This document shows, one piece after another, positions 43,601 to 52,669 of a stretch of DNA of 64,000 bases (positions are counted from its first letter, which is position 1; each line of letters begins with the position of its first letter). A model generated the notes under the pieces. The model saw only the letters and a list, made by a program, of their open reading frames with translations, was not told the DNA's origin and made no database searches. Location: positions 124,001 through 188,000 of the forward strand of contig NZ_JAMQOT010000005.1 in assembly GCF_029502005.1 (NCBI RefSeq). The letters run 5' to 3'. Position numbers and translations under genes: made by a program. This stretch comes from Natrinema salsiterrestre. Lineage in GTDB: Archaea > Halobacteriota > Halobacteria > Halobacteriales > Natrialbaceae.

Positions 43601-45646
43601 ATGGAACTACACGGTGCCCTCAACGACTTCAAGCGCTCGCAGGGGGACCCACAGCGGTTTCCCGGCGAGCGACGGTCGACGACGGGGCTCTTCTCCGGCC
43701 TCGACGAGCGGCTCGTCCACGTTTCGCGGGACGGTTCGGTCAGGGACTACTCCTACCCCCTGTCCGGTCTGACCGGTATCGAACGCTCCCGATTCGGGCT
43801 CGAGCGCGACGGTGACGTCCACTGGTTCGAGAGCGGCGACACTGACCAGCACTACGTTGAAGAGACGGCTGTCGTCGAGACGACCCACACCGTCGGCGAA
43901 TCGACCTGCGTCCAGTACGACCTCACGATCGGGCGGCTCCACCTGACTCACTTCGCGCTCGAGGAGGGAACGGGGGGCGACGACGGCAGCCTGCACGCCT
44001 GCCTCGGATTCGCTCCGGAGGGGCGGGCGGGCCGGATCGGGCAGCTCTGGCACGGCGATGCCATCGAGATTCACCACGACACCGAACACGATTTCCTCGC
44101 GGCCTCGGCCGAACTCTCCGTGACCGGGCAGGTCCCCGAGCGGTTCGCGGAGTTACTCGCGACGGAACCGGCCGACTTTCCGCGGTCACCGACCGACGAC
44201 CGCTACGAGGAGGCCCGCCTCAGTCCGATCGTACTGGGCGAAATCGAACTGACGGAGACGTCCCCGGACGCGACTATCGTGACGCTACTCTCCGACGGCG
44301 GTGACCGGGCCGATGCGCTCGAACGGGTTCGAACCGCTGCGGCCGAGTACGCCGATCTGGAAGCGATACTCGAGGCTGGCCGCGAGCAGGCCCGGGATCG
44401 CCTTCCCGACCCCGATCACGGAATCGAAGGGGGAGTCGCTGATCTCCGCGCGCTCGCGCTCTTGCGCGCGCCGACGGGTGCCCGAATTGCGGGCCCCGAA
44501 TTCGATCCGTTCTACCGGTACTCCGGCGGCTACGGCTACACCTGGTTCCGCGACGACGCCGAAATCTCCCGGTTCCTGCTCGACGCCGATCGGCGGCTCG
44601 GACTCGGCCTCGAGGAGTGGCACGCGAAGAGCGCCCAATTTTACATCGAAACGCAGCTGTCGGACGGGACCTGGCCCCACCGTGTGTGGCCGTCTAACGG
44701 CGACCTCGCACCCGGGTGGGCTCACGGCCGAATCGAGGAGGGTGACTCCGAAGAGTATCAGGCCGACCAGACCGCGAGCGTCGCGGCCTATCTGGCCGCA
44801 TCTCTCCGTCACGTCGATCAGACCGACGAGCGGGTGCGGGAAACGCTCGCTGCCGCCCTCGACGGACTGGACGACTCCCTCGCGGCCGACGGCCTGCCCG
44901 TCCGGGTCCAGAACGCCTGGGAGAACATGACCGGCCGGTTCGCACACACCGCGGCGACGTTCCTCGAGGCGTACGCCGCGATCGCCCGGGCACCGATCGA
45001 CGACGCGCTCGCGGCGCGGGCGCGCGAGAACGCCCGGTCCGTCTACGAGAGCCTCGACGACCTCTGGGTCCCCGAACGCGGGATCTACGCCATGCGGACG
45101 GCAGACGGCGACGTGGACGACCGGATCGACGGGAGCACGCTCGCGCTGGTCTCCGCCCACCGCGAGTACGATGCGCTCGAGGACGTCGACGACGAGCGGC
45201 TCGATCGGTTGGTCTCTCACGTCGAGACGACCCTCGACGAACTCTATCGGAACCCGGAGGGTCCGGTCGAGGGCCTCGCTCGGTTCGAGGGCGACCCGTG
45301 GCGAGTGCGCGATCAGAACGCGGCAAAGATCTGGACGGTGACGACGGCGTGGGGAGCCAATGCCGCCGTCTCGCTGAGTGAGCTACTGGCAGCACACGGT
45401 CGAACCGAGGAGGCGCAGGCGTTCGAAGAGCGCGGTCGGACGCTGCTGGCGCTCGTCGGTCCCGGCGGTCCCCTCCGTCGACCCGGCGGGTACCTCCCCG
45501 AGCAAGTGTTCGACGACGGCACGGCCGACAGCGCGACGCCGCTCGGGTGGCCCCACGCGATCCGGCTCGCGACGGCGAGCGCGCTGGAATCGACGGGGAC
45601 GTCAGCGCTGGCGGATACCGAAACCCGTCCGCAACTCCGGGAGTAA
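43601..45646 (+). CDS. GH15 glucoamylase-like glycosidase
   Basis: This 681-residue protein has an N-terminal beta-sandwich-like domain (about 1-270) and a C-terminal (alpha/alpha)6-barrel. The barrel contains GYGYTWFRDDAEISRF and AKSAQFYIETQLSDGTWPHRVWPSNG, with the first catalytic Glu expected downstream in the DQTASVAAYL region. It probably releases glucose from maltodextrins or trehalose. It has no signal peptide, so it works in the cytoplasm. It is the first plus-strand gene after the regulator and is followed by the inverted malK-like gene. Confidence 0.88.
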   Translation: MELHGALNDFKRSQGDPQRFPGERRSTTGLFSGLDERLVHVSRDGSVRDYSYPLSGLTGIERSRFGLERDGDVHWFESGDTDQHYVEETAVVETTHTVGESTCVQYDLTIGRLHLTHFALEEGTGGDDGSLHACLGFAPEGRAGRIGQLWHGDAIEIHHDTEHDFLAASAELSVTGQVPERFAELLATEPADFPRSPTDDRYEEARLSPIVLGEIELTETSPDATIVTLLSDGGDRADALERVRTAAAEYADLEAILEAGREQARDRLPDPDHGIEGGVADLRALALLRAPTGARIAGPEFDPFYRYSGGYGYTWFRDDAEISRFLLDADRRLGLGLEEWHAKSAQFYIETQLSDGTWPHRVWPSNGDLAPGWAHGRIEEGDSEEYQADQTASVAAYLAASLRHVDQTDERVRETLAAALDGLDDSLAADGLPVRVQNAWENMTGRFAHTAATFLEAYAAIARAPIDDALAARARENARSVYESLDDLWVPERGIYAMRTADGDVDDRIDGSTLALVSAHREYDALEDVDDERLDRLVSHVETTLDELYRNPEGPVEGLARFEGDPWRVRDQNAAKIWTVTTAWGANAAVSLSELLAAHGRTEEAQAFEERGRTLLALVGPGGPLRRPGGYLPEQVFDDGTADSATPLGWPHAIRLATASALESTGTSALADTETRPQLRE

Positions 45647-45731
45647 CGACGGGGCAGCGCTGTCGCTCGGCCACTGGTTCTTTCGGGACGATAGAACGGG
45701 CGATAGCGGCAGTTCGAGAGCGCAACCTCGC

Positions 45732-46871
45732 TCAGTCGGACGCGACTGTCCGAGCACCGACCTCCTCGTCGAGGACGTTTCGGCCCGTTTCCGGATCGAA
45801 CAGGTGGACGTCGGACTCGTCGAACGTGAGCGTCACCCGATCGCCCGGCTCGAGGCCGACGTCGGAATCGACGCGGGCGATGAATTCGTTACTCACGTCG
45901 AGGTGGAGGAAGTTGTCGGAGCCGACGGGTTCGACGACGTCGATAGCCGCCGTGATCGTGTTGGAACCGCCCCCGTCCGCGATTCGCACGTTCTCCGGAC
46001 GGATGCCGAGCGTGTACCGGCTCGAGTCGAGTTCCTCTCGATGTCGTCCGACGTACGCCCCCGAGAGCTCGAACTCGAACCCGCCGTCGGGGCCAGTCAA
46101 GCGGAGTCGATCACCCGTCGGTTCGACGGCGACGTCGACGAAGTTCATCGACGGCGAACCGACGAAGCCGGCGACGAACTCGTTGACCGGATTCTCGTAG
46201 ACCTCGGTCGGCTTCCCCTGTTGCTGGAGTTCGCCGCCGTCGAGGATGACGATCCGATCGCCCATCGTCATCGCCTCGTGTTGGTCGTGCGTGACGTAGA
46301 CGGCGGTGATCCCGAGCTCGTTCTGGAGCCGCTGAATCTCGGCGCGCATGCTCGTTCGGAGCTTGGCGTCGAGATTGCTCAGCGGTTCGTCGAACAGGAA
46401 CAGGTCGGGTTCCCTGACGATCGCCCGACCGAGCGCGACCCGCTGTTTCTGGCCGCCGGAGAGCTCGTCCGGTCTGTCCTCGAGGAGGTCCTCGATGTCC
46501 ATCATCTCGGCCGTGTCGACGACCCGCTGCTCTCGCTCGGACTCGCTCAGATCGGTGCTCATCCGGAGCCCGAACGCCATGTTCTCGAAGACCGTTTTGT
46601 GGGGATAGAGCGCGTAGTTCTGGAACACCATCGCCACGTTCCGGTTCTTCGCGTGGACGTCCGTGACGTCGTCGTCACCGATTTCGATCCGCCCGGACGT
46701 GGGCTTCTCGAGGCCGGCCAGCATTCGCAGCGTCGTCGTTTTTCCGCAGCCAGACGGCCCGACGACGGTCACGAACTCGCCGTCCTCGATCTCGAGATCG
46801 AGGTCGTTGACGGCGACGACGGAGCCGGCGTCGTATTCCCTCCGCAGCGATTCGACCGTTACTCGTGCCAT
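45732..46871 (-). CDS. Sugar ABC importer ATPase (MalK/UgpC type)
   Basis: This 379-residue protein has Walker A GPSGCGKTT (38-46), Q-loop MVFQNYALYPH, signature LSGGQKQRV, Walker B LFLFDEPLSNLD, and the H-loop THDQHEA. The C-terminal TOBE/regulatory domain (about 240-379) is standard for MalK-type ATPases. It powers the MalE/F/G-like importer encoded divergently at 47170-50343. ATG 46871 (MARVTVESL) was taken because upstream residues lack coding character. Confidence 0.93.
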   Translation of the reverse strand: MARVTVESLRREYDAGSVVAVNDLDLEIEDGEFVTVVGPSGCGKTTTLRMLAGLEKPTSGRIEIGDDDVTDVHAKNRNVAMVFQNYALYPHKTVFENMAFGLRMSTDLSESEREQRVVDTAEMMDIEDLLEDRPDELSGGQKQRVALGRAIVREPDLFLFDEPLSNLDAKLRTSMRAEIQRLQNELGITAVYVTHDQHEAMTMGDRIVILDGGELQQQGKPTEVYENPVNEFVAGFVGSPSMNFVDVAVEPTGDRLRLTGPDGGFEFELSGAYVGRHREELDSSRYTLGIRPENVRIADGGGSNTITAAIDVVEPVGSDNFLHLDVSNEFIARVDSDVGLEPGDRVTLTFDESDVHLFDPETGRNVLDEEVGARTVASD

Positions 46872-46895
46872 TTCACTGGTCGTTCGGAGAGGGTG

Positions 46896-46903
46896 CGTAA
46901 AAC
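46896..46903 (-). promoter_or_regulatory. TATA-like box of the malK-type gene
   Basis: Minus-strand GTTTTACG lies about 28 bp before ATG 46871. A perfect 10-bp palindrome (46931-46940) lies about 28 bp further upstream. Confidence 0.45.
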
Positions 46904-46930
46904 CTTTTCCCAAATAGTGGAATTTGAGAA

Positions 46931-46940
46931 GTAATATTAC
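46931..46940. promoter_or_regulatory. Perfect palindrome GTAATATTAC between malK- and malE-type genes
   Basis: It is a 10-bp perfect palindrome in the 298-bp divergent intergenic region. It could be an operator for the sugar regulator or simply AT-rich promoter DNA. Nothing else supports a gene in this interval. Confidence 0.4.
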
Positions 46941-47132
46941 ACCAAATATATTCGTCTCTCGCTGGTCGTGCGCCGGGCGGGGACCAGTGGCTCCGATCCG
47001 CCGATACATAGATGTATCTCAAGTACAGTTACGTGATGAAACTCGGAACAGACCACCGAAAAAATCGGTACGGGAGGCAAAACGCCGCGTTCGTCCAGTA
47101 CGGATCGCGGCGGCGAGTCGCCATCCTAACAA

Positions 47133-47142
47133 TTAAATATAT
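47133..47142 (+). promoter_or_regulatory. TATA box of the malE-F-G-type operon
   Basis: TTAAATATAT is centred about 32 bp before ATG 47170 and is followed by ATATTATT. No strong Shine-Dalgarno sequence is needed, given the near-leaderless spacing. Confidence 0.55.
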
Positions 47143-47169
47143 GAAGATATTATTCATCACTGATTGCCC

Positions 47170-48384
47170 ATGACACTGCATCGCAGGAACGTACTCGCGG
47201 GGATCGGCGGGGTTGCATCACTGACAACGGCGGGGTGTCTCAGCGGAGCGCTCGGCGAAAGCTCCCAGGAGACGACGCTCTGGAACCAGTTCACGGGGAG
47301 CGAGCAGGACAGCCTCGAGACGCACCTCGAGACGTTCAACGAGGGACGGGACGATACGATGGTCTCGGAGAACCTCTCGGACGTCAAAAAGCAACTCAAG
47401 ACGGCGATTCCGGCGGGGAACGGCCCTCACACCTTCCCGTGGGCCCACGATCGAATCGGCAAGTATCAGAGTCAGGACTTCCTCTACGACGGGAGCGACG
47501 ATCTGGAGCTCGACCTCGAAGGGACGTTCACCGACAACGCCGCCTCCGCAGTTCAGTGGGAGGGCGGCGTATACGGACTCCCCTACGCGTCCGAGACGGT
47601 GTCGCTCATGTACAACCCCGATCTGGTCGACGAACCGCCGGAGACCCTCTCGGAGATGGTCTCCATCATGGAAGACCACCACGATCCCGAGAACAGCTCG
47701 TGGGGACTCTCGTGTCCGCCGAAGACGGCGTACTTCGTCAGTGCGTTCTTGCACGCCTTCGGCGGGCGGATCTACGACGAGGAGAGCCGCGAACTCGGTA
47801 TCGAAACCGACGAGTTCATTCGGGGAATCGAACTCCTCCAGGACTCGATCTGGCCGTACGTCGCGGACGATACCACGTACAACGGACAGATGCCGCCGTT
47901 CGCCGACGGCAACGCACCGTTCGCGATCAACGGCCCGTGGCAACTCGGTAGCTTCCGCGACAGCGGCGTCGACGCGACCGTCGCACCGCTTCCCGACGTC
48001 GACGGTGGTAGCCCAACGCCGTACACGGGCGTACAGACGTGGTACTTCACGGCACAGCTCAACGGCGCGAGCGAGGCGTCGTTCGACACGACGCTGGAGT
48101 GGGCCGAGTGGTACACGACCGACGAAGACGTGATCACTGGCAACGCACGGAATCACGGCTTGATCCCCGTTCACACGGATCACGTCGAGTCCGACGAGCT
48201 CGGCGACGACGTCCCGATGTTCGCTGAAACCGTCGATATGGGGACGCCGATGCCGGCCGATCCGCGTATGGATACCGTCTGGACGCCGTTCGAGAACGCC
48301 CTCGAGCGGGTCTTCAACGATCAGTCGGAGGCCGACGAGGCGATGAAATCGGCCGCCGACGAGATCCGCAGCCGCTGGGAGTAA
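47170..48384 (+). CDS. Sugar-binding lipoprotein of an ABC importer (MalE type)
   Basis: This 404-residue protein has a Tat signal (HRRNVLAGIGG, Arg5-Arg6) ending in a lipobox TAGC (Cys23), so it should be exported folded and anchored by lipid. The mature part is a two-lobed solute-binding fold (WNQFTG near the start, GVYGLPYASETVSLMYNP, FAINGPWQLG). These are features of family 1 maltose/multiple-sugar binders. ATG 47170 is chosen over TTG 47164. The permease genes follow directly. Confidence 0.92.
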   Translation: MTLHRRNVLAGIGGVASLTTAGCLSGALGESSQETTLWNQFTGSEQDSLETHLETFNEGRDDTMVSENLSDVKKQLKTAIPAGNGPHTFPWAHDRIGKYQSQDFLYDGSDDLELDLEGTFTDNAASAVQWEGGVYGLPYASETVSLMYNPDLVDEPPETLSEMVSIMEDHHDPENSSWGLSCPPKTAYFVSAFLHAFGGRIYDEESRELGIETDEFIRGIELLQDSIWPYVADDTTYNGQMPPFADGNAPFAINGPWQLGSFRDSGVDATVAPLPDVDGGSPTPYTGVQTWYFTAQLNGASEASFDTTLEWAEWYTTDEDVITGNARNHGLIPVHTDHVESDELGDDVPMFAETVDMGTPMPADPRMDTVWTPFENALERVFNDQSEADEAMKSAADEIRSRWE

Positions 48385-48409
48385 CTGACTGCGCTCACTA
48401 CGCACCTTC

Positions 48410-49441
48410 ATGTCAACATCGTCATTCCTCAGCCGCGTATCAAAGCGGAGTCAGCAGCCGCTTTCGGGTATCCTGGACGATCTATTCGGTCTCCTCCTCG
48501 TGTTACCCGGTGCCGTCCTCTTCGGCTCGTTCATGCTGTTCCCGATCACGTTCCTGATTTACCTGTCGCTGACCGACGCGACTCACGCGGGGACGGTCAT
48601 CGGAAGCGGGTCGAACGTGGTCGGCCTCGAGAACTACAGGGCGCTCTACACGGACATCCAGTTCTGGAACTCGTTAGCCATCACCTGGTTGTTCGTCCTG
48701 GTGAGTCTGGTGATCAAGATCGCGCTCTCGATCGGACTCGCGATGGTGCTCACGCACGCCCGCGTCGTAGGCAAGCGGTTCATGCGGGCCGTCGTCATCG
48801 TTCCGATGGGATTTCCGACGATCTTTACGATCACGGTCTGGAAGGGGCTGTTCAGTAGTGCCCGGTTCGGTCCGCTGAATCAGTTACTCGACTACTACAA
48901 CGGTATCGTCACTGGCCTCGCGAGCGGGGTCGATACGGTCGTCGTCTTCGCGACGATCAACGCCCCCGAACTACTGCTCGCCGACGTCCCGGTTTCGTGG
49001 CTCAGCGGTGGCCGGTGGAGCGCGTTCTTCGCGTACGTTACGACGGAAGTCTGGCTGGCGTATCCGTTCATGGTCATCATCATCGTGAGCGCGCTGCAGG
49101 ACGTTCCGGGCGAGCTCCACGACGCGGCGAAGGTCGACGGCGCGGGGTTCCTTCACCGGTTCCGTCACGTCACGCTTCCGTCGATCAAGCGCCCGGTCAT
49201 GTTCGGCGCGATCCTGACCGCGGCGACGTCGTTTCAGCAGTTCCTCGTCCCGTGGATCTTCAATCAGGGCGGTCCCTCGCGGCAGAACGAACTCCTCCTC
49301 GTCTACGGCTACCGTGAAGCGACCGCCCTCGACGAATACGCGTTCGGCTCCGCGATCATGGTGACTGCCATCGCGTTCATCGGCATGTTCATGTGGCTCG
49401 CAGTGCGGAAAGGGGACCTCGCAGAGGGGGTGAACTCGTAA
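48410..49441 (+). CDS. Sugar ABC importer permease (MalF type)
   Basis: This 343-residue protein has about six to eight membrane helices. The cytoplasmic EAA loop reads LHDAAKVDGAGFLHRFRHVTLP, where it couples to the ATPase. It starts 25 bp after the binding-protein gene and its stop shares one base with the next gene (TAATG), so it belongs to the same operon. A long second loop before the EAA helix may face outside, as in MalF. Confidence 0.92.
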   Translation: MSTSSFLSRVSKRSQQPLSGILDDLFGLLLVLPGAVLFGSFMLFPITFLIYLSLTDATHAGTVIGSGSNVVGLENYRALYTDIQFWNSLAITWLFVLVSLVIKIALSIGLAMVLTHARVVGKRFMRAVVIVPMGFPTIFTITVWKGLFSSARFGPLNQLLDYYNGIVTGLASGVDTVVVFATINAPELLLADVPVSWLSGGRWSAFFAYVTTEVWLAYPFMVIIIVSALQDVPGELHDAAKVDGAGFLHRFRHVTLPSIKRPVMFGAILTAATSFQQFLVPWIFNQGGPSRQNELLLVYGYREATALDEYAFGSAIMVTAIAFIGMFMWLAVRKGDLAEGVNS

Positions 49442-50343
49442 TGACGCCATCCGAATCCGAGACGCAGGCCGACGACCGGCTCAGGAATCGACTCCGAAAT
49501 CCGCGGGACACCGCCAAAACGGTCGCCGGGACCGGCGGTGCCATCGGCATTCTACTGGTCCTCATGTTCCCCGTCTACTGGGTTCTCAGCGCATCGCTCT
49601 CCCAGGGCTCGGGTCTGATGAGTACCGAGGGGATATTCGCCGATCCCTCCACCTACAATCTCGATGCCTACCGGTGGGTGCTCTTCGAGTCTGCGTTCCG
49701 GGACGCACTCGTCAACAGTCTGGTCGTGGTGACCGTCACCGTCCTCGTCTCGATGTCGGTCGTCATTCCCGGTGCGTACGCGCTCTCGCGGCGGGAATTC
49801 ATCGGTCGCGAGAAGATCCTCTACGGCTACGTCCTGTTCACACAGGTCGGGGCCGGCCTCTCGATCGCGACGCTGATCGCCCTGTACGCGCTGTTCGTCA
49901 ATCTCGGGCTGAGCAACAACCTGCTCGTGCTGGGGCTGTTCTACGCGGCCGGAGCGATCCCGTTCAACACGTGGTTGCTCAAGACCTTCATGGACAACAT
50001 CCCGGTCTCCTACGAGGAGGCCGCAATTGTCGACGGTGCCGGCCGGTGGGACGTCATCCGCGAGGTGATCCTGCCGCTGTCGAAACCCGGTATCGCCGTC
50101 GTGCTGGTCTTTACCTTCCTGGCGGGGTGGAACGAGTTCATCATCGCACAGACGCTGCTCCGACCGGACAACTACACGCTCGCGGTCGAACTGTTCTCGC
50201 TCGCCCAATCCGGCCGGTTCGAGACGCCGTGGACTCAGTTCTCGGCGTTCGCGATCCTGTTCGCCTCCCCGGTGGCGATCATCTACTTCTTCGCGCAGAG
50301 TTACGTCGAGAGCGGCCTCTCCTTCGGCGGCATGGAAGGCTGA
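49441..50343 (+). CDS. Sugar ABC importer permease (MalG type)
   Basis: This 300-residue protein has six helices, with the EAA loop YEEAAIVDGAGRWDVIREVILPLSKPG. It pairs with the MalF-type protein to form the membrane channel. The ATG at 49441 is set by the TAATG overlap with the previous gene; the longer frame starts inside the upstream gene. It is the last gene of the binding-protein/permease operon. Confidence 0.92.
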   Translation: MTPSESETQADDRLRNRLRNPRDTAKTVAGTGGAIGILLVLMFPVYWVLSASLSQGSGLMSTEGIFADPSTYNLDAYRWVLFESAFRDALVNSLVVVTVTVLVSMSVVIPGAYALSRREFIGREKILYGYVLFTQVGAGLSIATLIALYALFVNLGLSNNLLVLGLFYAAGAIPFNTWLLKTFMDNIPVSYEEAAIVDGAGRWDVIREVILPLSKPGIAVVLVFTFLAGWNEFIIAQTLLRPDNYTLAVELFSLAQSGRFETPWTQFSAFAILFASPVAIIYFFAQSYVESGLSFGGMEG

Positions 50344-50385
50344 CCCACCGACCGGCCGCTCGCTTCGATTTCTTCGGAGTTCGTC

Positions 50386-52458
50386 TCACTCGAGGGTGCG
50401 CGAGCCATCGACGTGGCCATCACCGTCCGCGTCGAGGACGGCGACCGAATCCACTGCGACCGTGCGCTCCCACTCGAGCCCGTCCGTCCCGATTAGCAGA
50501 TCGGTTTCGCCGACCGATTCTTCGAGCTCGACCGTTGCAGTCCCCGTTCCGAAGTGAAGCACTACGACGACGCGGCGATCCGTTTCGGAATCCGTCCGAG
50601 CGAAGGCGACGGCGGCGGCGGTGTCCGCTTCGTACGGAATCCGCTCGAGGTCCGCGCCGGCCTGTAACGCCGGATGCGATTTCCGAAGGTCGATCAATCG
50701 CTCGTAGTGCTCGAGCAGGTCCTCGTCGAACGCCCCCCAGTTCATCGGATCGCGTCGACCCGTCACGCCGGTTTCCTGCCCGTAGTAGAGCATCGGCGAG
50801 CCGGGAAGCGTGAGCGTCGCCGCGCCAGCTGCCAGTTGCGCGTCCCGTCCGTACTCGGCGAGGTACCGATCGGTGTCGTGGTTCTCCACGTACAGTAACC
50901 ACTCCGAGTCGGGATGGGCACCGCGGCGTTGTCGATCCTCGATGGCCTCGAGGATCGCGTCGGCGGTCGTCGTGTCCAGCCCGGCCGCGGAATCGGTGAA
51001 CTCGTCCGCGACCGCGTCCTCTTCGTCTTTCCTCCCCGTCTCGTCGGACTCGTCCGTTCCGTCGCCCGCGACCGACTCGCCCAACTGCTCGAGCGTGTCG
51101 TGGAGGACGTCGTCGTGGTGCATGTGGAATCGGCCGCCCCCCATCTCGGTATCGGAGGGAAGCGTCTCGTCCAGCAGGAAGAAGTCGCTGTCCCTGCCCG
51201 TCAATCGATCGGAGACCTCGGTCCAGAAACTCAGCGGAACGCCCCACGCGACGTCGGCCCGGAAGCCGTCGACTCTGCCGGCCCAGAAGTCCACGACTCC
51301 GAGCAAATATTCCCTCACCGCGGGATTGGCGTAGTTCAGATTGGGAATCCCGTCCCAGCCGAAGTACGTGTCCGCGTCTCGCTCGTCGAAATCGACCCAG
51401 CGATACCAGTCGCGGTAGCGCTCGTGATCGGGGTGGGACTCGTCGACTGCGGCCTCGTAGAACGGATGCGTCTCCGCCGTGTGGTTGATCACGAGATCGA
51501 AAACGACCCGGATACCCCGCTCGTGACAGGCGTCGACCAGTGCCTCGAAGTCGGCCATCGTCCCGAGGTCCGGATCGACCCGGAAGTAGTCCGTCGTGTT
51601 GTACCCGTGCGGACCACCGGCCTCCATCGGCGTTCCGAACCCGCTCTCGGCCGCGAGAAACGGCGTCAGCCAGAGGACGTCGATCCCGAGGTCCTCGAGG
51701 TGGTCGAGTCGATCCGCGATCGTCTCGAACGTGGGGTCATCCTGATCCGGGAACCGGCGCGTGAAGATCTCGTAGACGATCGCGTCGACGGCCCACTCGG
51801 GCGGTTCGAAGGGATATTCGATGGCGACGGACTGCGTATCCGTGCCCTCGCTGGCGGGAACGAGTTCGACCGCGTCCGGCACCGAATGTCGTTCGTCCAC
51901 GGCGACTGCGTAGACCCGAGTCGGTTCGTCGGTCGCGCTGACGGGAATCGTGCCGTCGGCCTCGAGCACGTCTCCGTGCCGGTCGTCGACGTAGAACTCG
52001 ATATCGGGGTCGCCGGTGCCAACGACGCTCGCGGTTGCCGAGAGCGACACGCGGCCGTCCTCGACCGTCGCGTCGAGTTCGACCTGCGGTCGCGGCGCGT
52101 CATCGTCTGCCTCGGGAAACGCGCGGACCGTCAGCTCGTGCGTTCCGTCGGGTGCCTCGAGCCCGAGCGTGTACTCGCCCGGTACGTCCGGTTCGAACTC
52201 GGCGACCGGGCCGTCGGTCGGTACAGCAGTCGAACCCGGCGGTGACTCGAGGACTCGCCAGTCGTACGTCGTATCGCTGTCCGGGTTCCAGGGGGCCAGC
52301 GAGTCGCGCGTCTCCATTTCGTTCCCGTTCGGGTCGACGATTCCCTCACCGACGGTGACGAAACGGGGCGGGCCGGGATGGGACGACCCGTCGCCGCTCT
52401 CGAAGGACGTTTTGAACTCGGTTTCCCCGCCGTCGGTACGTAGCCGTCGCCAGTCCAT
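50386..52458 (-). CDS. GH13 alpha-amylase family enzyme with N-terminal beta domains
   Basis: This 690-residue protein has about 225 residues of beta-sandwich modules (PKD-like and starch-binding-like), then the TIM barrel. The four GH13 regions are FDLVINHTAE, GFRADVAW (nucleophile Asp), FLLDETLP (acid/base Glu) and YVENHDTDR (third Asp). An acidic insertion after the Glu (about 470-515) is lineage-specific. There is no signal peptide, so it should hydrolyse imported maltodextrin or cyclodextrin in the cytoplasm. It converges on the permease operon. Confidence 0.92.
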   Translation of the reverse strand: MDWRRLRTDGGETEFKTSFESGDGSSHPGPPRFVTVGEGIVDPNGNEMETRDSLAPWNPDSDTTYDWRVLESPPGSTAVPTDGPVAEFEPDVPGEYTLGLEAPDGTHELTVRAFPEADDDAPRPQVELDATVEDGRVSLSATASVVGTGDPDIEFYVDDRHGDVLEADGTIPVSATDEPTRVYAVAVDERHSVPDAVELVPASEGTDTQSVAIEYPFEPPEWAVDAIVYEIFTRRFPDQDDPTFETIADRLDHLEDLGIDVLWLTPFLAAESGFGTPMEAGGPHGYNTTDYFRVDPDLGTMADFEALVDACHERGIRVVFDLVINHTAETHPFYEAAVDESHPDHERYRDWYRWVDFDERDADTYFGWDGIPNLNYANPAVREYLLGVVDFWAGRVDGFRADVAWGVPLSFWTEVSDRLTGRDSDFFLLDETLPSDTEMGGGRFHMHHDDVLHDTLEQLGESVAGDGTDESDETGRKDEEDAVADEFTDSAAGLDTTTADAILEAIEDRQRRGAHPDSEWLLYVENHDTDRYLAEYGRDAQLAAGAATLTLPGSPMLYYGQETGVTGRRDPMNWGAFDEDLLEHYERLIDLRKSHPALQAGADLERIPYEADTAAAVAFARTDSETDRRVVVVLHFGTGTATVELEESVGETDLLIGTDGLEWERTVAVDSVAVLDADGDGHVDGSRTLE

Positions 52459-52488
52459 GGGACACCTTTCGCCCCGGAAATTAAATGT

Positions 52489-52508
52489 GTGGTGTACTGG
52501 TATACCAC
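52489..52508. promoter_or_regulatory. Near-perfect palindrome upstream of the amylase promoter
   Basis: GTGGTGTAC-TG-GTATACCAC has 9-bp arms with one mismatch. It sits just upstream of the amylase TATA-like ATTTAATT (52479-52486 on the minus strand), a position suited to an activator or competing regulator. Confidence 0.55.
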
Positions 52509-52669
52509 GATATTCGAAATGCCATCGACTGACCCTGACCGGTGGCGGCGGAATCGGCAGCGGTCAGCGTTCGTCGACGGCCACGGAACGAAGCGCCGCG
52601 GGTGCGACGCGACTTACACCTCGTCGAACAACGGAAGATCGCGACGCTCGTCTTCCGAACTCGACGAAG

